From assembly GCA_028583405.1 (NCBI GenBank), contig CM053255.1, forward strand, positions 34,196,611 through 34,260,610: a DNA stretch of 64,000 bases. The letters are read 5' to 3'. This document shows positions 22,533 to 35,035 of this stretch, one piece after another. The first letter of the stretch is position 1, and the number at the start of each line of letters is the position of its first letter. Made by a program: the position numbers and the translations under genes. The notes under the pieces were generated by a model that was not told the DNA's origin, made no database searches, and saw only the letters and a program-made list of their open reading frames with translations. This DNA is from Pogonophryne albipinna (Eukaryota; Chordata; Actinopteri; Perciformes; Artedidraconidae).

Positions 22533-22958
22533 GTAAGCAGCAGAACATGACATGAGTCAAGCAAACACTCAACATGCTTTAGATCTGTCTCAGACTAAAG
22601 GAATGCAGGAGGCTTTGATCAGATTGTCCTGGGATCACCTAAAATCCATAAAGCGGCAAGCCGATTTCATATGGCTAGCCTATATCAAAACCGGTTTAGC
22701 TAATGATCAGATTGAGTATCATCCAAAACATTGCTTTGTCTTCTGGCTCTGGAGAAGATTTCCTAAATTTGAGGAAATAACCCTGATGATGTCATAGTGA
22801 TGGTTAGGGTTATTTTGGCTTGGACACTAAAAACAGACATCTAAAAGAGATGGGGTTTATGCACACACCTCTGAAATTGAACATTTTGATCTCTTACTAT
22901 AAAATGGACACTTATCAAAGTCAGTGTTCTTATAAACTTGGCAAATCCGTTAACCCAG

Positions 22959-23069
22959 AAGAAGCAGCTACTTTCGTAGCCTATATAATAAGACAAAACT
23001 TGAATGAAACCTTATATAAGGTTTCATTCAAGTTTTGTCTTATTATATAGGCTACGAAAGTAGCTGCTT

Positions 23070-23072
<3 letters not shown>
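22959..23072. repeat. Perfect 114-bp palindrome
   Basis: Arms 22959-23015 and 23016-23072 are exact reverse complements with no spacer (centre CTTATATAAG). It is followed by an (AT)n tract (23073-23103) and then by a further partial copy of the arm, ATATAAGGTTTCATTCAAGT, near 23107-23127. Confidence 0.97.
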
Positions 23073-23105
<33 letters not shown>

Positions 23106-23139
23106 ATATATAAGGTTTCATTCAAGTTTTCTGTTTGCA

Positions 23140-24806
23140 CCTTCAAAGCTCGTGGTCAGAAGTTGTATTTAAACTGAGGATGTTCTGACCTCTGAGTTGT
23201 CCGGAGCACAGCCGCAGACTAAGATTTTATTGTGAAATGGGAAATGTACGATCAATATTTCTGGAACTTGACTCCTCCAACTACAGGGGAGCTAAGACAG
23301 GATACTGTATTGGACTGTGCTGGACAATACCTGTCTCTCACAGCTCCTGGCATCTATGATGTTAGGTTGGGGTTGCCATTTAAAACATGGTAACCCATGT
23401 TGATGGCTGTAATAGCAGCGCATGGATCAGTAGGGAGTTTCCTGTGCCTTGCTTAAGAACATCTCTTAAGGGTGTAACTCGTATTGCAGAGAAGCTTCCA
23501 CTGCTTAGTGTCAGATTATTTGAATAGTTGAAACACAGAATAACAGAGGTCGCTGTATTTTAGACAGGCCTGCCTCTGACATGTTGTTAAAGTGTTGAGT
23601 AATCCAAAGATTTAGGACATTATAGAAAGAAATATTCAAATCTGTCTGGTTATGTACTATCACCTGTGTGTCTCCAGTCCATGTTGCAGTAAGAGTTTCA
23701 GACAGCAGAAGAACAGAAACTCCATATATGCTTTGTCTATATCTTAAAATGACAGATTGTATAGATAGATACTTTATTCATCCCACATTGGGAAATTATT
23801 AATTCACACCAGCAGTGTTGTCAAGCATTACATGAGTTAACATATTTAAAAGATACAATAAGATACAAATATAATACAACTAAAAATGACCATTCACAGC
23901 AAATATATACTAAATTACAAAAGAAAGTATACATACTCACTAGAGTATCCAAATAATACACAATATAAATAAACTACTGAATACATTTGAGACAGGACAG
24001 GAATGTGCACACCTGGTGGCCATTACCAAAATGACCTGTGTAAGAATAAAGTGATGTCTCCAACACGTAAAACTGAGTTACTATAAAGTGTACAGGCTAA
24101 ATAAGTACAGAAATGGAGGAGACAGAATGTTGGTCAACTTGTAAACTGGCTTAAAACATCACATTTATATAAAATGTAATGGAAACAAGTGAGTTCGATA
24201 TCATTTTTCTTCCTTTTTTTATGGACAAACAAAATGACAGGTCATCAAATTAACCCACAAAAAACCTGGAATATTAATCTGCCTTGTATCCCACAGCTGA
24301 CCATAACAAGGCATAGATGGTGTGTATTGATGGACAATACCTCTGTCATTCTTACGCTTTCGAGCTGTGGTCTAAGTCTCTGGAACACCAAAAGTGTTGC
24401 TTTCGTTGTTTATCACCTATCTCTAATATGTTGTTACTTATTTCTCAAGATCTCTACCATGTTGTTACTTTGCACTCCTGGTTAGCAAAGGTCCTAACCA
24501 TGACCACTGGATTGGTGGTAGATTTCCTGTTAAGGAACAAATTACTCTATACTCTGGCAACTACTGTAGCAAATGTTCCATTGTTATTTGATTTCATTTA
24601 GATTTAGGGATCTGTTCAAAAACACTTTTGTTTAGCAAAAGTTACCCTTTGAAACAGCAGTGTGACTTTTATAAAAAATATTCAAGGTGTGCTCCAGCAA
24701 CTACATTTTTTACCTTCCTAAAGTTTGGAGACTCAAAATATCCTGAGTTCAGTAAATGCTATGGGTCAGCAGAAGGCATGACATGTTTCCAGAGCTGAGT
24801 GGAGAT
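23140..24806. other. Intergenic stretch with an RTE/Rex3-like 3' tail
   Basis: No coding exon recognised. At 23762-23800, ATAGATAGATACTTTATTCATCCC resembles the inverted 3' tail of RTE/Rex3 LINEs; a similar but weaker motif lies at about 40909-40935. The rest is unremarkable AT-rich sequence. Confidence 0.4.
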
Positions 24807-26790
24807 GGGCCGTATCTCATTTCTGGGATTTCCCCTCCTCGACTCCTCGACTCCTCGACTCCTCGGTCCTCCGGTAGTGACCCGGAAATGAATTTCAGCG
24901 CGCCATGTTGAAGGACATCTCATTTCTCTAAATGCACTTCGAGGACCGAGCATCGAGGAGGCTCTCTGGAGGAGCTATGACCGAGGATACACTGATGGGT
25001 CCTCCACGGTCCTCCACGGCTCCTTCGTGCATTTCCGGCAACAGAGATGTTTCAAAGAGTGGTGACGCACGGCCGGACTTATCTCAGCCAATCACAGCTC
25101 TGCATGCATCCCCTGGATATTATTTTAGTAACTACTTTCATCGCAACGTGATGTTTACACGAAAGGTTTCTCAATTCTCTAATTTCCCCTCCTCGACTCC
25201 TATCTTAGTCCCGCCCACAGGAGATGCGAGCGGAGGACTGAGGAGGGGAGCCTTTACTTTGATTCATTCACAGTGCGGTATAATGAGACAATAACAGGCT
25301 ACAGATGCGGACATTTATATAAATATATACAATTTCAGAATCAAACTGAATGAGAGCACTCTCATAATAACACAATCAGAGACTGGATATATCCCCCCCC
25401 CTCTCACTGGTCGCTACAATGAGGAAAATAAAAAGTTGTATTTATTAAAAGTAAGCAGAGGACACCAAACCAACTGAGACCCGTCTGTGCACCGCATCTA
25501 CACACTGTACAACACACACCTACACACTGTACAACACACATCTACACACTGTACCACACGCACCTACACACTGTACCACACACACACACACACACTGTAC
25601 CACACGCACCTACACACTGTACCACACGCACCTACACACTGTACCACACGCACCTACACACTGTACCACACACACACACACACACTGTACCACACGCACC
25701 TACACACTGTACCACACGCACCTACACACTGTACCACACGCACCTACACACTGTACCACACACCTACACACTGTACCACACGCACCTACACACTGTACCA
25801 CACGCACAACACGCACCTACACACTGTACCACACGCAACTACACACTGTACAACACGCACCTACACACTGTACCACACACACCTACACACTGTACCACAC
25901 GCACCTACACACTGTACCACACGCACCTACACACTGTACCACACACACCTACACACTGTACCACACGCACCTACACATTGTACAACACGCACCTACACAT
26001 TGTACCACACGCACCTACACACTGTACCACACACACCTACACACTGTACCACACGCACCTACACACTGTACCACACACACCTACACACTGTACAACACGC
26101 ACCTACACACTGTACAACACGGACCTACACACTGTACAACACGCACCTACACACTGTACCACACGCACCTACACACTGTACCACACGCACCTACACACTG
26201 TACCACACGCACCTACACACTGTACAACACGCACCTACACACTGTACCACACGCACCTACAGCTCCTAAAGCATAATCAGGCTACAGCCGTTGTGTATTT
26301 TATTATGTGAAGCACTAAATGGTCTTAGAAAAATATCAACTCTTTGTTTGTAGATATCTATAAACTAAAGCAAAAAAAGAGAGTAGGCCTGTTATACTGA
26401 GTGATATATATTATACACACTGCTCTGCTTTCTGCACGGACCTCACAGCTGTTCTCTCTGTAAACATTGCGTCGCGATGAAAGCAGTTAATAAAATAATA
26501 TCCAGGGGATGCATGCAGAGCTGTGATTGGCTGAGATAAGTCTGGCCGTGCGTTACGACTCTTTTAAACATCACTGTTCCCGGAAATGCATCCGCGGAGG
26601 AGCCGTGGAGGAACCATCAGTGTATCCTCGATCATAGCTCCTCCAGAGAGCCTCCTCGATGCTCGATGCTCGGTCCTCGATGTGCATTTAGAGAAATGAG
26701 ATGTCCTTCAACATAGCGCGCTGAAATTCATTTCCGGGTCACTACCGGAGGACCGAGGAGTCGAGGAGTCGAGGAGGGGAAATTAAGCCT
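24807..26790. mobile_element. Foldback element with minisatellite core (copy 1)
   Basis: Long imperfect inverted arms: 24830-25150 (CCCCTCCTCGACTCCTCG..., CCGGTAGTGACCCGGAAATG, ...CATGCATCCCCTGGATATTA) match the inverse of about 26450-26785. The interior 25240-25490 and 26270-26450 is shared in order with the copy at 58303-59445. No ORF. The outer end GGGCCGTATCTCATTTC resembles the ends of other elements in the window. Confidence 0.8.
25490..26262 (+). repeat. 22-bp minisatellite inside foldback copy 1
   Basis: About 35 copies of a unit like CACCTACACACTGTACCACACG, with variants (ACAACAC, CACACAC). The 260-codon open frame across it is a by-product of the repeat. Confidence 0.95.
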
Positions 26791-28190
26791 CATCCCAATA
26801 CCCCTCCTCGACTCCTCTCTTCCCCTCCTTCGGGACTTGACCCGGAAATCGATCAAGACACGCCATTTTGAAGGATGTCCCAATAGCTGAAATGCACACG
26901 GAGGAGTCGAGGAGGGGTGACGGAGCGTCCACACAGCAGCGTGCGTTGACGCTTGGAGGTGGGCGTATCTGAAGCTTGGGGATTTTTTGCGAGCAACGCG
27001 ACCAACAACCAATCACATGAATCTCCCGCCCCCGACATACAAAGCAATAGCAATGTTAAAACGAAGTAAACTGGATATAAAATCCCCAAACAGGCGAAAA
27101 CCTACCAGTTTCACCCACTGTCTCTGCCACCTCCCTCCATGCCTCGCTCCTCCGGTTTGTATCCCGGTAGATGAACAGAGACTGATCAGCACCGGGTGAT
27201 TCACTACCGCTATAATGAATTTTCCCTCCATTTTTTGGAATATGAGGAAATGACCTGCGTAGTCTCTCCCAGCATACACGCGGTTTGATTGGCTAGCGCT
27301 TGTACTGGCAGATTTGCATAAACGGGATTTCATTGGCTGACGCCTCCGTCGAGGCATCAAAAGTTGAACATTGCTCAACTTTTGAAGCCAGCAACGCCAG
27401 CAACGCTCCACGTCGCTTCCCAAAATGCAGTTCGGCTAAAAGTGACGTCACCCCATTCAAAGTGAATGGGCAGAAGCGTTGGAAGCTTCAACGCACGCCG
27501 CTGTGTACTACAGCTTAAAAAAAAGCTTGGAGCTGGGCGTGTCTGAAGCTTGGGGATTTTATTCGAGCAACGCGACCAACAACCAATCACATGAATCTCC
27601 CGCCCCCGACATACAAAGCAAAAAACCCCGGGGATTAATGCGAGCAATATATATAAACATCCCAAACAGGCGAAAACCTACCAGTTTCACCCACTGTCTC
27701 TGCCACCTCCCTCCATGACTGGTTCTTCCGGTTTGTATCCCGGTAGGTGAAGAGGGTCTGGTCATACAAAACCGGGTGATTTGCTACGGCGATAATTAGT
27801 TTCTCCTCCATCTTTTTTTTAAATATAGAAATGAACAGCGGGATATCTCTCCCAGCTTAGACGCGGTTTGATTGGCTAGGGCTTGAGCTGTCAGATTTTA
27901 AGAAACGGGATTTGATTGGCTGGCGCTGGCTACTCCGGCGTCTCCGGCGTCAGAAGTTGAACATTGTTCAACTTCTGACGCCGGAGACGGACCGCTATGC
28001 TACCCACAATTCAGTTCGGCGAAAAGCGAGGCAACGTGACGTCACCCCATTCAAAGTGAATGGGCAGACGCGTTGGAAACTGTTTTTGAAGCTGTCGACG
28101 CTGTAGTGTGGACGCAGCGTGAGGGAGGAGGGGTGCGGGAGGAGACGAAAGGGAGGATACACCATGGATGTATAATAAGAACTGGATACA
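26791..28190. repeat. Tandemly duplicated ~600-bp element
   Basis: Unit A (about 26940-27500) and unit B (about 27520-28100) share, in order, GAAGCTTGGGGATTTT, GCGAGCAACGCGACCAACAA, CACATGAATCTCCCGCCCCC, CAGGCGAAAACCTACCAGTT, CGCGGTTTGATTGGCTAG and ACGTCACCCCATTCAAAGTG. Outer ends (GCGTCCACACAGCAGCGTGC and TAGTGTGGACGCAGCGTG) are inverted relatives, suggesting a duplicated MITE. The preceding 26791-26930 is a relative of the foldback arms. No gene. Confidence 0.75.
27939..27989. repeat. 25-bp-arm palindrome in the centre of duplicate unit B
   Basis: CGTCTCCGGCGTCAGAAGTT plus GAACA (27939-27963), one T, then its exact inverse (27965-27989). Unit A keeps only a short core (AAAAGTTGA...TCAACTTTT) at the matching place. 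Confidence 0.95.
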
Positions 28191-28610
28191 GCGTGGGAGG
28201 CGGGGCCTCATTCATTCCTATGAGACCTGCTCATTAGCGCATGATGATAAAATGGCCCAACTTTTGAGAGAGTGAAACGTCACATATTACCCGGCATGCC
28301 TGAGAAGTACCCGTATGTGCGCTCATAGCGCATGCGCAACTTTAACCAAAATGCTCGTTCACATCAAGCACGTCAATTTGCGTACACGTAACAGCACCGC
28401 ACGTTCATGACAGCATGGATGGATTTGATATTAACGAGGCGGCAGTTAGCAGCTAGTTAGTAATTATGCTAATGTGCACATCAATGTTATGTACTTATAT
28501 TACGCTGTAACAGGATCTAGTGATATCCAAGCAACAGAGCTTCATTTAGCATGAAAGAATGATTGCACTGTATATATATATATATAGGCCTATATATACT
28601 TATAATAATA

Positions 28611-29610
28611 NNNNNNNNNNNNNNNNNNNNNNNNNNNNNNNNNNNNNNNNNNNNNNNNNNNNNNNNNNNNNNNNNNNNNNNNNNNNNNNNNNNNNNNNNN
28701 NNNNNNNNNNNNNNNNNNNNNNNNNNNNNNNNNNNNNNNNNNNNNNNNNNNNNNNNNNNNNNNNNNNNNNNNNNNNNNNNNNNNNNNNNNNNNNNNNNNN
28801 NNNNNNNNNNNNNNNNNNNNNNNNNNNNNNNNNNNNNNNNNNNNNNNNNNNNNNNNNNNNNNNNNNNNNNNNNNNNNNNNNNNNNNNNNNNNNNNNNNNN
28901 NNNNNNNNNNNNNNNNNNNNNNNNNNNNNNNNNNNNNNNNNNNNNNNNNNNNNNNNNNNNNNNNNNNNNNNNNNNNNNNNNNNNNNNNNNNNNNNNNNNN
29001 NNNNNNNNNNNNNNNNNNNNNNNNNNNNNNNNNNNNNNNNNNNNNNNNNNNNNNNNNNNNNNNNNNNNNNNNNNNNNNNNNNNNNNNNNNNNNNNNNNNN
29101 NNNNNNNNNNNNNNNNNNNNNNNNNNNNNNNNNNNNNNNNNNNNNNNNNNNNNNNNNNNNNNNNNNNNNNNNNNNNNNNNNNNNNNNNNNNNNNNNNNNN
29201 NNNNNNNNNNNNNNNNNNNNNNNNNNNNNNNNNNNNNNNNNNNNNNNNNNNNNNNNNNNNNNNNNNNNNNNNNNNNNNNNNNNNNNNNNNNNNNNNNNNN
29301 NNNNNNNNNNNNNNNNNNNNNNNNNNNNNNNNNNNNNNNNNNNNNNNNNNNNNNNNNNNNNNNNNNNNNNNNNNNNNNNNNNNNNNNNNNNNNNNNNNNN
29401 NNNNNNNNNNNNNNNNNNNNNNNNNNNNNNNNNNNNNNNNNNNNNNNNNNNNNNNNNNNNNNNNNNNNNNNNNNNNNNNNNNNNNNNNNNNNNNNNNNNN
29501 NNNNNNNNNNNNNNNNNNNNNNNNNNNNNNNNNNNNNNNNNNNNNNNNNNNNNNNNNNNNNNNNNNNNNNNNNNNNNNNNNNNNNNNNNNNNNNNNNNNN
29601 NNNNNNNNNN
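28611..29610. other. Assembly gap of 1000 N
   Basis: Exactly 1000 undetermined bases, a typical placeholder. Open frames reported through it are meaningless. Confidence 1.
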
Positions 29611-29978
29611 AAATACGTCATCACTGCACCTCTCTATTTCAGGCTGATAACCAAAAAACATTAACTTCAGTGTAGTGCTTATTGACATTAACAGGACATT
29701 GAAGCAATGGTGAAATACATTAAGTACAGAGATATTTTACTTAAGTAAACCACTGCATGAAAGCTATTAGAAACAAATATTTAAACATTAACAACGTTTC
29801 TGTTCTTCTGAATACATAACCGTTTCTTGGAATCAAAACTAAAATGGTGAAACAAAATCTACCGCACCCACAACATTTTCTTTTACATGTGCAATGTCCG
29901 ATGTCAAGACGCCATTGTGCTAATACAGCACTAGGCCATGTTTTGGCCCAGAGGAGGAAAACGTTGTTTTGTTTGTCG

Positions 29979-30608
29979 TTACTCTGAGCTTTGAAGTCTG
30001 CCATACAGATTTTGCACTTTGGCGGACATCTTGTGTTGGTCAAGCTGCATGATTATTTTCTGAAGTACTTCAAATGTGAAATGAAGGGGTTTTGGATATG
30101 CTATGTTGAGTGCATATAGCAAACCCAGAAGGAGGGCACAAGCTGAGGCAACTGAAGGCAGTTCATTCAGCACCTCCACGCCCTCGATGATGATGCCGAT
30201 GTCTGCTGGTGGCTCCTGCAGTCCCCCCTCCTTCCGTATCACAAACACACCCATTGTGAGCTCCTCCATCTCCTTCTGAAGATCATCTGTTCTGGAGTCC
30301 TAGAGCAGGAGTACATGACAACAAACATCACTGGCATCACTTTGCACTAATATGGGACAATAATATCACTGTCCGGAGTCCTACTCTGTGATAACTCACT
30401 GATTATTCGGACGACTCACATGATCAGAACCTAATATTTAAAAATGCTAGGACACCCTGAACTCACATATTGCAGATTGAAAATAATATCCCTCTTACTT
30501 CTATGTTTAATTGTTATTCCAGCTTGATCTGTATGTATATATATTTTTCATTTAAGTTGAGAAGGATTAATATTAATATCATTCAATTGTTGTCAAACTG
30601 TGGATGTG

Positions 30609-30657
<49 letters not shown>

Positions 30658-32991
30658 GGGGGGGGTTGCCGTGCATTGTTCTGTGTTAAAATGTGTAAAA
30701 TTCAATCAAGAGTATTTTTTTTTTAAAAACATGCTAGGACTACTTTTTACATATACATGTTGTGTTTCGCAGTATACTTGGGGAAATTACTAAAAACCCA
30801 AATTCCGATGCTATGCTTTAGTTATCCCTGATGAGCAGGGGGCATGGTCCATCAGTGTATGAATGGGTGAATGTGAACGTGGTGTTAAAGTGCTATGAGG
30901 AGTTGGAAAACCACAAAGGTGCTTTAAACTTACATGATGTCAAATGTCCAAGATTATGAATATAATCAAACCCGACAGGTGTTATTTTAGTAGAGAAATG
31001 TCCCTTTTACAGCATTAATATCAATCTAATATGTATTAGCACGTGTGCCTTTGACAAGCTGTGCTGACATACAAATTGCAGTTAAAACTTACCAGATATT
31101 CCATGATCAGCTCATCTGGATCTTCTCCCAGGAAGATAATGAGGGCTCTCAGGACACACTCCCTCCGAAGATGAATGTCTTCAGTCTAGGACAACATTAT
31201 TTCGGTTAATTTTATTTTTCAAAATGTCTATTGACAGATTTCCTTACTCTTACAGCTAAAATCCTTCACTTTATTTAGAAACAAATGGACACTCCTAGTT
31301 ACTGAGTTTCATAAAACAACGGTTGCCCTCCCCATGTATCTATAAAAGGATACACAAAATGTATCCCTTTTAGCTAGCAAGGACTCATTTGACAATGCAG
31401 ATTTACCTGGTCAAAAATGTCCATGATGTCAGCAGTCTTTTGACGTGTTGATCCTCCTTTGGCACGGATGACTGTGATTAGCTGACTTGAGTGAATGTCC
31501 AACTGGGCCATGAACTTCTCCTCAAGAGGAATGGTCATTATCCTCTGGAACTCTGCATTGATCTATGAAAGAATAATACAAAAATGACTGAGTAAATTCA
31601 ATTGGACTCAGTCTGTATGCAATTAACATTTGAAAAAATAACCATTGAAGCAAGTGTAAACTTCTTCCGACCCCTTTTCGGACGTGTAATTAGCTAAAGC
31701 TTTGTTGTTTATTGATACCAAACAATGATACTACAGATTATTCAATTATTAATTAAATGTTTCGTTTTGTTATTGCATTCATTTGTATAATACTGTATCA
31801 CCTTTTGTTTCATTTGTATTTTTCTTTGGTTTTACACGCTCGAAGAAAAATAAATAAACTAAGCATGCAGACACACTGGCAAAAAGTATAACAAACTAAA
31901 AATGTAAATTCTGTCAGTAAACACTGTTAAACATAATCTTTACCACACCATATTGTGATGAATGGATAAAAGCTTACTTAAAAATTGATACAGACTAGAT
32001 TATTACCTCTTTGTGTTGGAACAGTGCCGGCCACCTGTCTTTGAAGTCCTTGATTCTTGGCTCTTGGTTTACCACCTCCTGTCGTCTGTAGGCGAACGTG
32101 TGAGCCATTTTGTCTGCGATGACCCTATTATTGTTCCTTATCCTGATGTCTGTCAGAAGTTCTAGTCTTTCTTTTTCCAGGCTTTCCAGATTGGCACCAG
32201 TGGGGAAGGATGGATAAAAGTTAGCCTCAGCTCGCTTTGGCCTCTTGACTTTTTTAGCAGGGAAAGCATCTGTAGCAGCTTTAGATTTCAGGGAATTTAC
32301 CACCAGCTCTGGGCACCCCTGCAATTTGAGCTGAGTCCTGTAGTTTCCCATCTTATATTTCAGGCGCTGTTTCCATCCATTGCAGCCATTGAATGAGCCA
32401 GGTTCTTTCAAACAAGGATGCTTTTTGATAAGAGCCTCTGCTACTGTGCAGAAATGTGAATCATCTGGATAGGCCTTGTATCCGTAAATTGTTTCTGCAA
32501 GTCTATTCAGAATATCAGACTTGCTTCGGGAGCTGACAGTCAACATTTTGTGGCTTCCATTAAACTCAGAATTCATATGAAAATTGAGGAATCGGAAAGT
32601 CCGCTGGCCACTGTTTGGCTCGAGAGGACACAGATTCGGGGGATGAGAGGATTATTGTGTCATCTGATGCCAATGAAACATTGCCATCACACTCAAGTGA
32701 AGACGATGATGTGGTATCAGTGGCAATGTTCAAAGGTGTATTTGTTTGCTGGTGGATCACTTTGATTGTTCCCAAATCCTGAAGTTGAGTGGTGGAATTC
32801 AGATTGAAGAAGTCGTTGCCAAAGTCTTGGTCCATGTACTGCAGTCTGACGTCGCCCTTTAACCCAAAGAAAGTCTTTAACTTGCTGAGAAGGTCATCCA
32901 ATGATTCCGGTATGCCATTTGGAAGAGACAGTTTTTCAATGTTGTTCTCCCCCAAAATCACTTTCAGTCTTGCAGGCGTCGAATCAGCCAT
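29979..32991 (-). CDS. PB1-domain 'SAMD3-like' teleost family gene, one apparent frameshift
   Basis: Four minus-strand exons join by GT/AG: 32997-32007 (ATG at 32991, after a TCTCAG acceptor), 31562-31407, 31185-31093, 30299-29979 (TAA at 29979). Total about 517 codons. The N-terminus (RLKVILGENN...LQYMDQDFGNDFFNL...) looks like a PB1/ubiquitin-like fold. The middle (KSDILNRLAE...HPCLKEPGS...GNYRTQLK...FKDRWPALF) and the end (LLGLLYALNIAYPKPLHFTFEVLQKI) match a family that is expanded in fish and often named sterile alpha motif domain-containing 3-like, although no SAM domain is visible. Function unknown. Between 32565 and 32576 the frame slips by +1 (a TGA follows ...FSYEF, and the family continues in the next frame), meaning pseudogene or sequencing error. 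All splice sites and the other exons are intact. Confidence 0.8.
30610..30665. repeat. (GT)n microsatellite and G-run
   Basis: About 45 bp of GT repeat followed by eleven G, in the last intron of the SAMD3-like gene. Confidence 0.95.
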
Positions 32992-32999
32992 GGCAGTCT

Positions 33000-34734
33000 G
33001 AGAAGACAACACAAGCACAATACGTTTTAAGAAAGGCACATTAAACATAATTCCTTATTATTCACACTGTTAATGTATCATCTTATAGATGTGTTATCAG
33101 TTTTCAGTAAAAGGACTACAACTTTGTGTAAATCCCTTTTCCACTGCGGCATTTGCTGACTGGACTCCATCAGCACATATTTAAATAATGATTACCCACC
33201 CTTACCCTCAATGTTAGGTTCCTTTTAAATAAATGAAATCTGCAGTTGACAACTTGTATGTGCAAACAAATGTAATGTTATCATTTGAAATCTCCAAAGG
33301 GTTGATAGTTAGTCTTGCACCAATAACAAATATGTATAGGAAGTCATACAAAAACAAATATATTGTTGTTTTGCAGGTGAAGCATTAAAACTCTGACCAC
33401 ACACAAAAGCGCACACACTGTTTGAGTGTTCTCACGAATTATTTTTCTGATATTTACCTAGTGTAATTATTTGTTGGTGAAATGATAAATAAAACCTTTG
33501 AAAACAAAAAAAAAACACTGGTATGGACACTGAAAAAACGAAAAAGGTGGGCTTTACTGGGAGTATCTTTGTAGGTAAAAAATTATTTGTATATTAGCTT
33601 TGGCTGAACTCTAAAATGAATAACTCACAGAAAACAAAACAGTGGATTTTGTCCTATAATCACCTGCACTTTGCGTTTACGTTGAAATTACTTTCAGAAC
33701 ACACAGTCACATTAAAGTACTCTCTATATCACTCACAGTAGTGTAGCTTCACGTACCTTAGGTAGTAGTCCAATACGATGTGTCAAAGCCTGAAGAAACC
33801 ACCACCGGTCAGGCATGAGAAATCATGAGAAGAAAAATAAATACATTTATATTAGGGGGGACATTTCTATTCGTTGTTAAGCTTTCACAGTCACCTATTA
33901 TCACCCCGAACATAGTAATGGTCTTATCAGCAACAGCAAATTACACTACAGGGCTTCTTGTTAGCACATTAGCACAGCAACACAGAGCTGGATAACGCTT
34001 TAACCACCGAGCTACTATAAATGTGAGGCTTTATCAACGCCGCATCAACCACTTCCAGCATAAACAAGAAGGCAGTCCCGCCATCGAGGCGACCGGCACA
34101 ACAAATTATTACTGCATCTCCCACACACCGAGGTTAAGTTCGTCAGCCGGATGCATCACCGGGCTTTCACCAGCGCAACATGCTCCCTCACTGCTCGGTG
34201 ATGCCGTATCATCTTTATAATTACACTCGACGCAATGGCGGCGACACTACATTAAACCGTTCACACACACACGCCAACATAGTACAAAAAAAACGTGTGC
34301 CGTTTGGTGACAAGCTAATGTACTAATAACGATAGTTAGCCTAGCCTTAACATGACCCAGTTTGCGCATTAGTTTGCGCTAATTTGGTAAAAAGCAGCTA
34401 CGCCAGTACACAATAGGAATTACTTTAACACATTTCAGTGACAATATTAAACCAAGAGAGTAGGCGGTATTTGACGCTTAGGGAAGCACCGCACCCGTTT
34501 ATGTCGGCAGCTCTTAAAGGCAATGTGAGCGTCCATTCCCATTGGATAACGGAGAATTGTACACCCGGAAGTAAGTATTCTCCTTACTGTCGATTGATTT
34601 GACAGTGATATCTCCACTACTATTAGGATATTCCTTGTCCTCGCGTCCAGGAGGAGAAACTTAAAATAAAGAGACCAATGGAGTCTCTGGCATAAGGTTC
34701 AAATGGGTACTTTAATTAAGTAACGTGGTAATAG
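33000..34734 (-). promoter_or_regulatory. 5' region of the SAMD3-like gene
   Basis: The coding exon's acceptor (at 32998) implies an upstream non-coding exon. A plausible donor reads CCTAAG|GTACGTG on the minus strand (exon end 33757). The CpG-richer stretch 33950-34250 could hold the promoter. No TATA or CCAAT box stands out. Nothing else recognised. Confidence 0.35.
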
Positions 34735-35035
34735 AACGTCGGGTTACGTATTGTAACCCTTGTTATATTAGCACAGGCGGAGCTCTCTACTGGACTCTAT
34801 GGGTACTACCTTATCATGCAAGCATTCACCTACTGAGATTTAAATGGACGTAGCCGGCCCCGGGGCGGGCCTACCTGAATGCGTGCGCATCTCACTTCCG
34901 TATAAAAGGAGGCCTCGCCTCCTGACCACCATCCTACACCACTCTTCAGCGAGCGGTATAGGACAGACAGTGCCTCAAGGTAGAGGGCTCCGCCTGTGCT
35001 AATATAACAAGGGTTACAATACGTAACCCGACGTT
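34735..35035. repeat. DIRS terminal inverted repeat / internal complementary region
   Basis: 55-bp arms 34735-34789 and 34981-35035 are reverse complements with one mismatch (outermost AACGTCGGGTTACGTATTGT). Between them lies a GC-rich block with TATAAAAG at 34901-34908 on the + strand. Confidence 0.95.

Noticed and set aside
25487..26310. Open frames of 260 and 110 codons rich in H, T, Y and L
   Set aside because: They translate the 22-bp minisatellite; an uninterrupted frame follows from the unit length and composition, and no family matches.
28559..29688. Four frames of over 340 codons
   Set aside because: They run through the N gap.
32989..33048. Upstream ATG of the SAMD3-like reading frame at 33048
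   Set aside because: A good acceptor (TCTCAG) lies between it and the ATG at 32991, and the family starts at MADS-like residues.
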